NCBI GenBank assembly: GCA_964626495.1
Contig: CAZVFT010000111.1
Coordinates: 1-5,676 of the forward strand
Length of the DNA: 5,676 nucleotides
Direction of reading: 5' to 3'
Source of the DNA: JACNLN01 sp964626495
Lineage (GTDB): Bacteria; Fidelibacterota; Marinisomatia; Marinisomatales; CAZVFT01
Shown in pieces: positions 5,659 through 5,676 of the stretch. Position 1 is the stretch's first letter, and every line of letters starts with the position of its first letter. Below the pieces are notes generated by a model, which made no database searches, was not told the origin of the DNA, and was given only the letters and a program-made list of their open reading frames with translations. Both the position numbers and the translations under genes were made by a program.

Positions 5659-5676
5659 ATGAAATTCTTATTTAGA
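5659..5676 (+). CDS. Possible start of a further gene, cut by the window end
   Basis: ATG 5659 opens a frame reading MKFLFR up to the window edge. The basic-then-hydrophobic beginning would suit a signal peptide or membrane protein. The ribosome binding site is poor (only AAGA at 5647-5650), and six codons cannot prove a gene. It is listed because the gap after the NrfD gene otherwise holds nothing recognisable. Confidence 0.25.

Overview
The window is an AT-rich, gene-dense bacterial segment with all genes on the + strand. It suggests a respiring, probably anaerobic bacterium that makes multiheme c-type cytochromes and exports a folded iron-sulfur protein by the Tat route. The sequence does not fix the phylum. 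No rRNA, tRNA, transposase or CRISPR array is visible.

Block 1 (about 10-2727) is a compact set of signalling or accessory genes: a CBS-pair protein fused to an anti-sigma-factor-like ATPase, a small DRTGG-domain protein, a PHP-domain metal-dependent phosphoesterase, and a stand-alone histidine-kinase-type ATPase. The first three are joined by overlaps (14 nt and 1 nt), so they are almost certainly co-transcribed. To my knowledge these four families often sit together beside electron-bifurcating [FeFe]-hydrogenase genes (hydABC) in anaerobes, but no hydrogenase gene is present here. A structured, locally GC-rich repeat element (about 2010-2170) separates the PHP gene from the fourth gene.

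Block 2 (2824-5544) encodes a probable membrane redox complex. It consists of a membrane-anchored octaheme cytochrome c, a periplasmic protein with four [4Fe-4S] clusters and a Tat-like signal, and an NrfD-family integral membrane subunit. The three genes are translationally coupled (4-nt overlap, then a 1-nt gap). The likely route is electron exchange between the quinone pool at NrfD, the FeS protein and the cytochrome. No molybdopterin or other catalytic subunit lies between or directly after them within the window.

The two blocks are separated by a 96-nt, very AT-rich gap (2728-2823), flanked by short sequences that match the repeat element. The second match carries the apparent TTG/GTG start of the cytochrome gene. 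The last 132 nt (5545-5676) hold no complete gene; an ATG at 5659 may begin another one. The clearest new observations are that the octaheme cytochrome is a tandem duplication of a tetraheme module, and that the repeat family marks both edges of the junction between the blocks.
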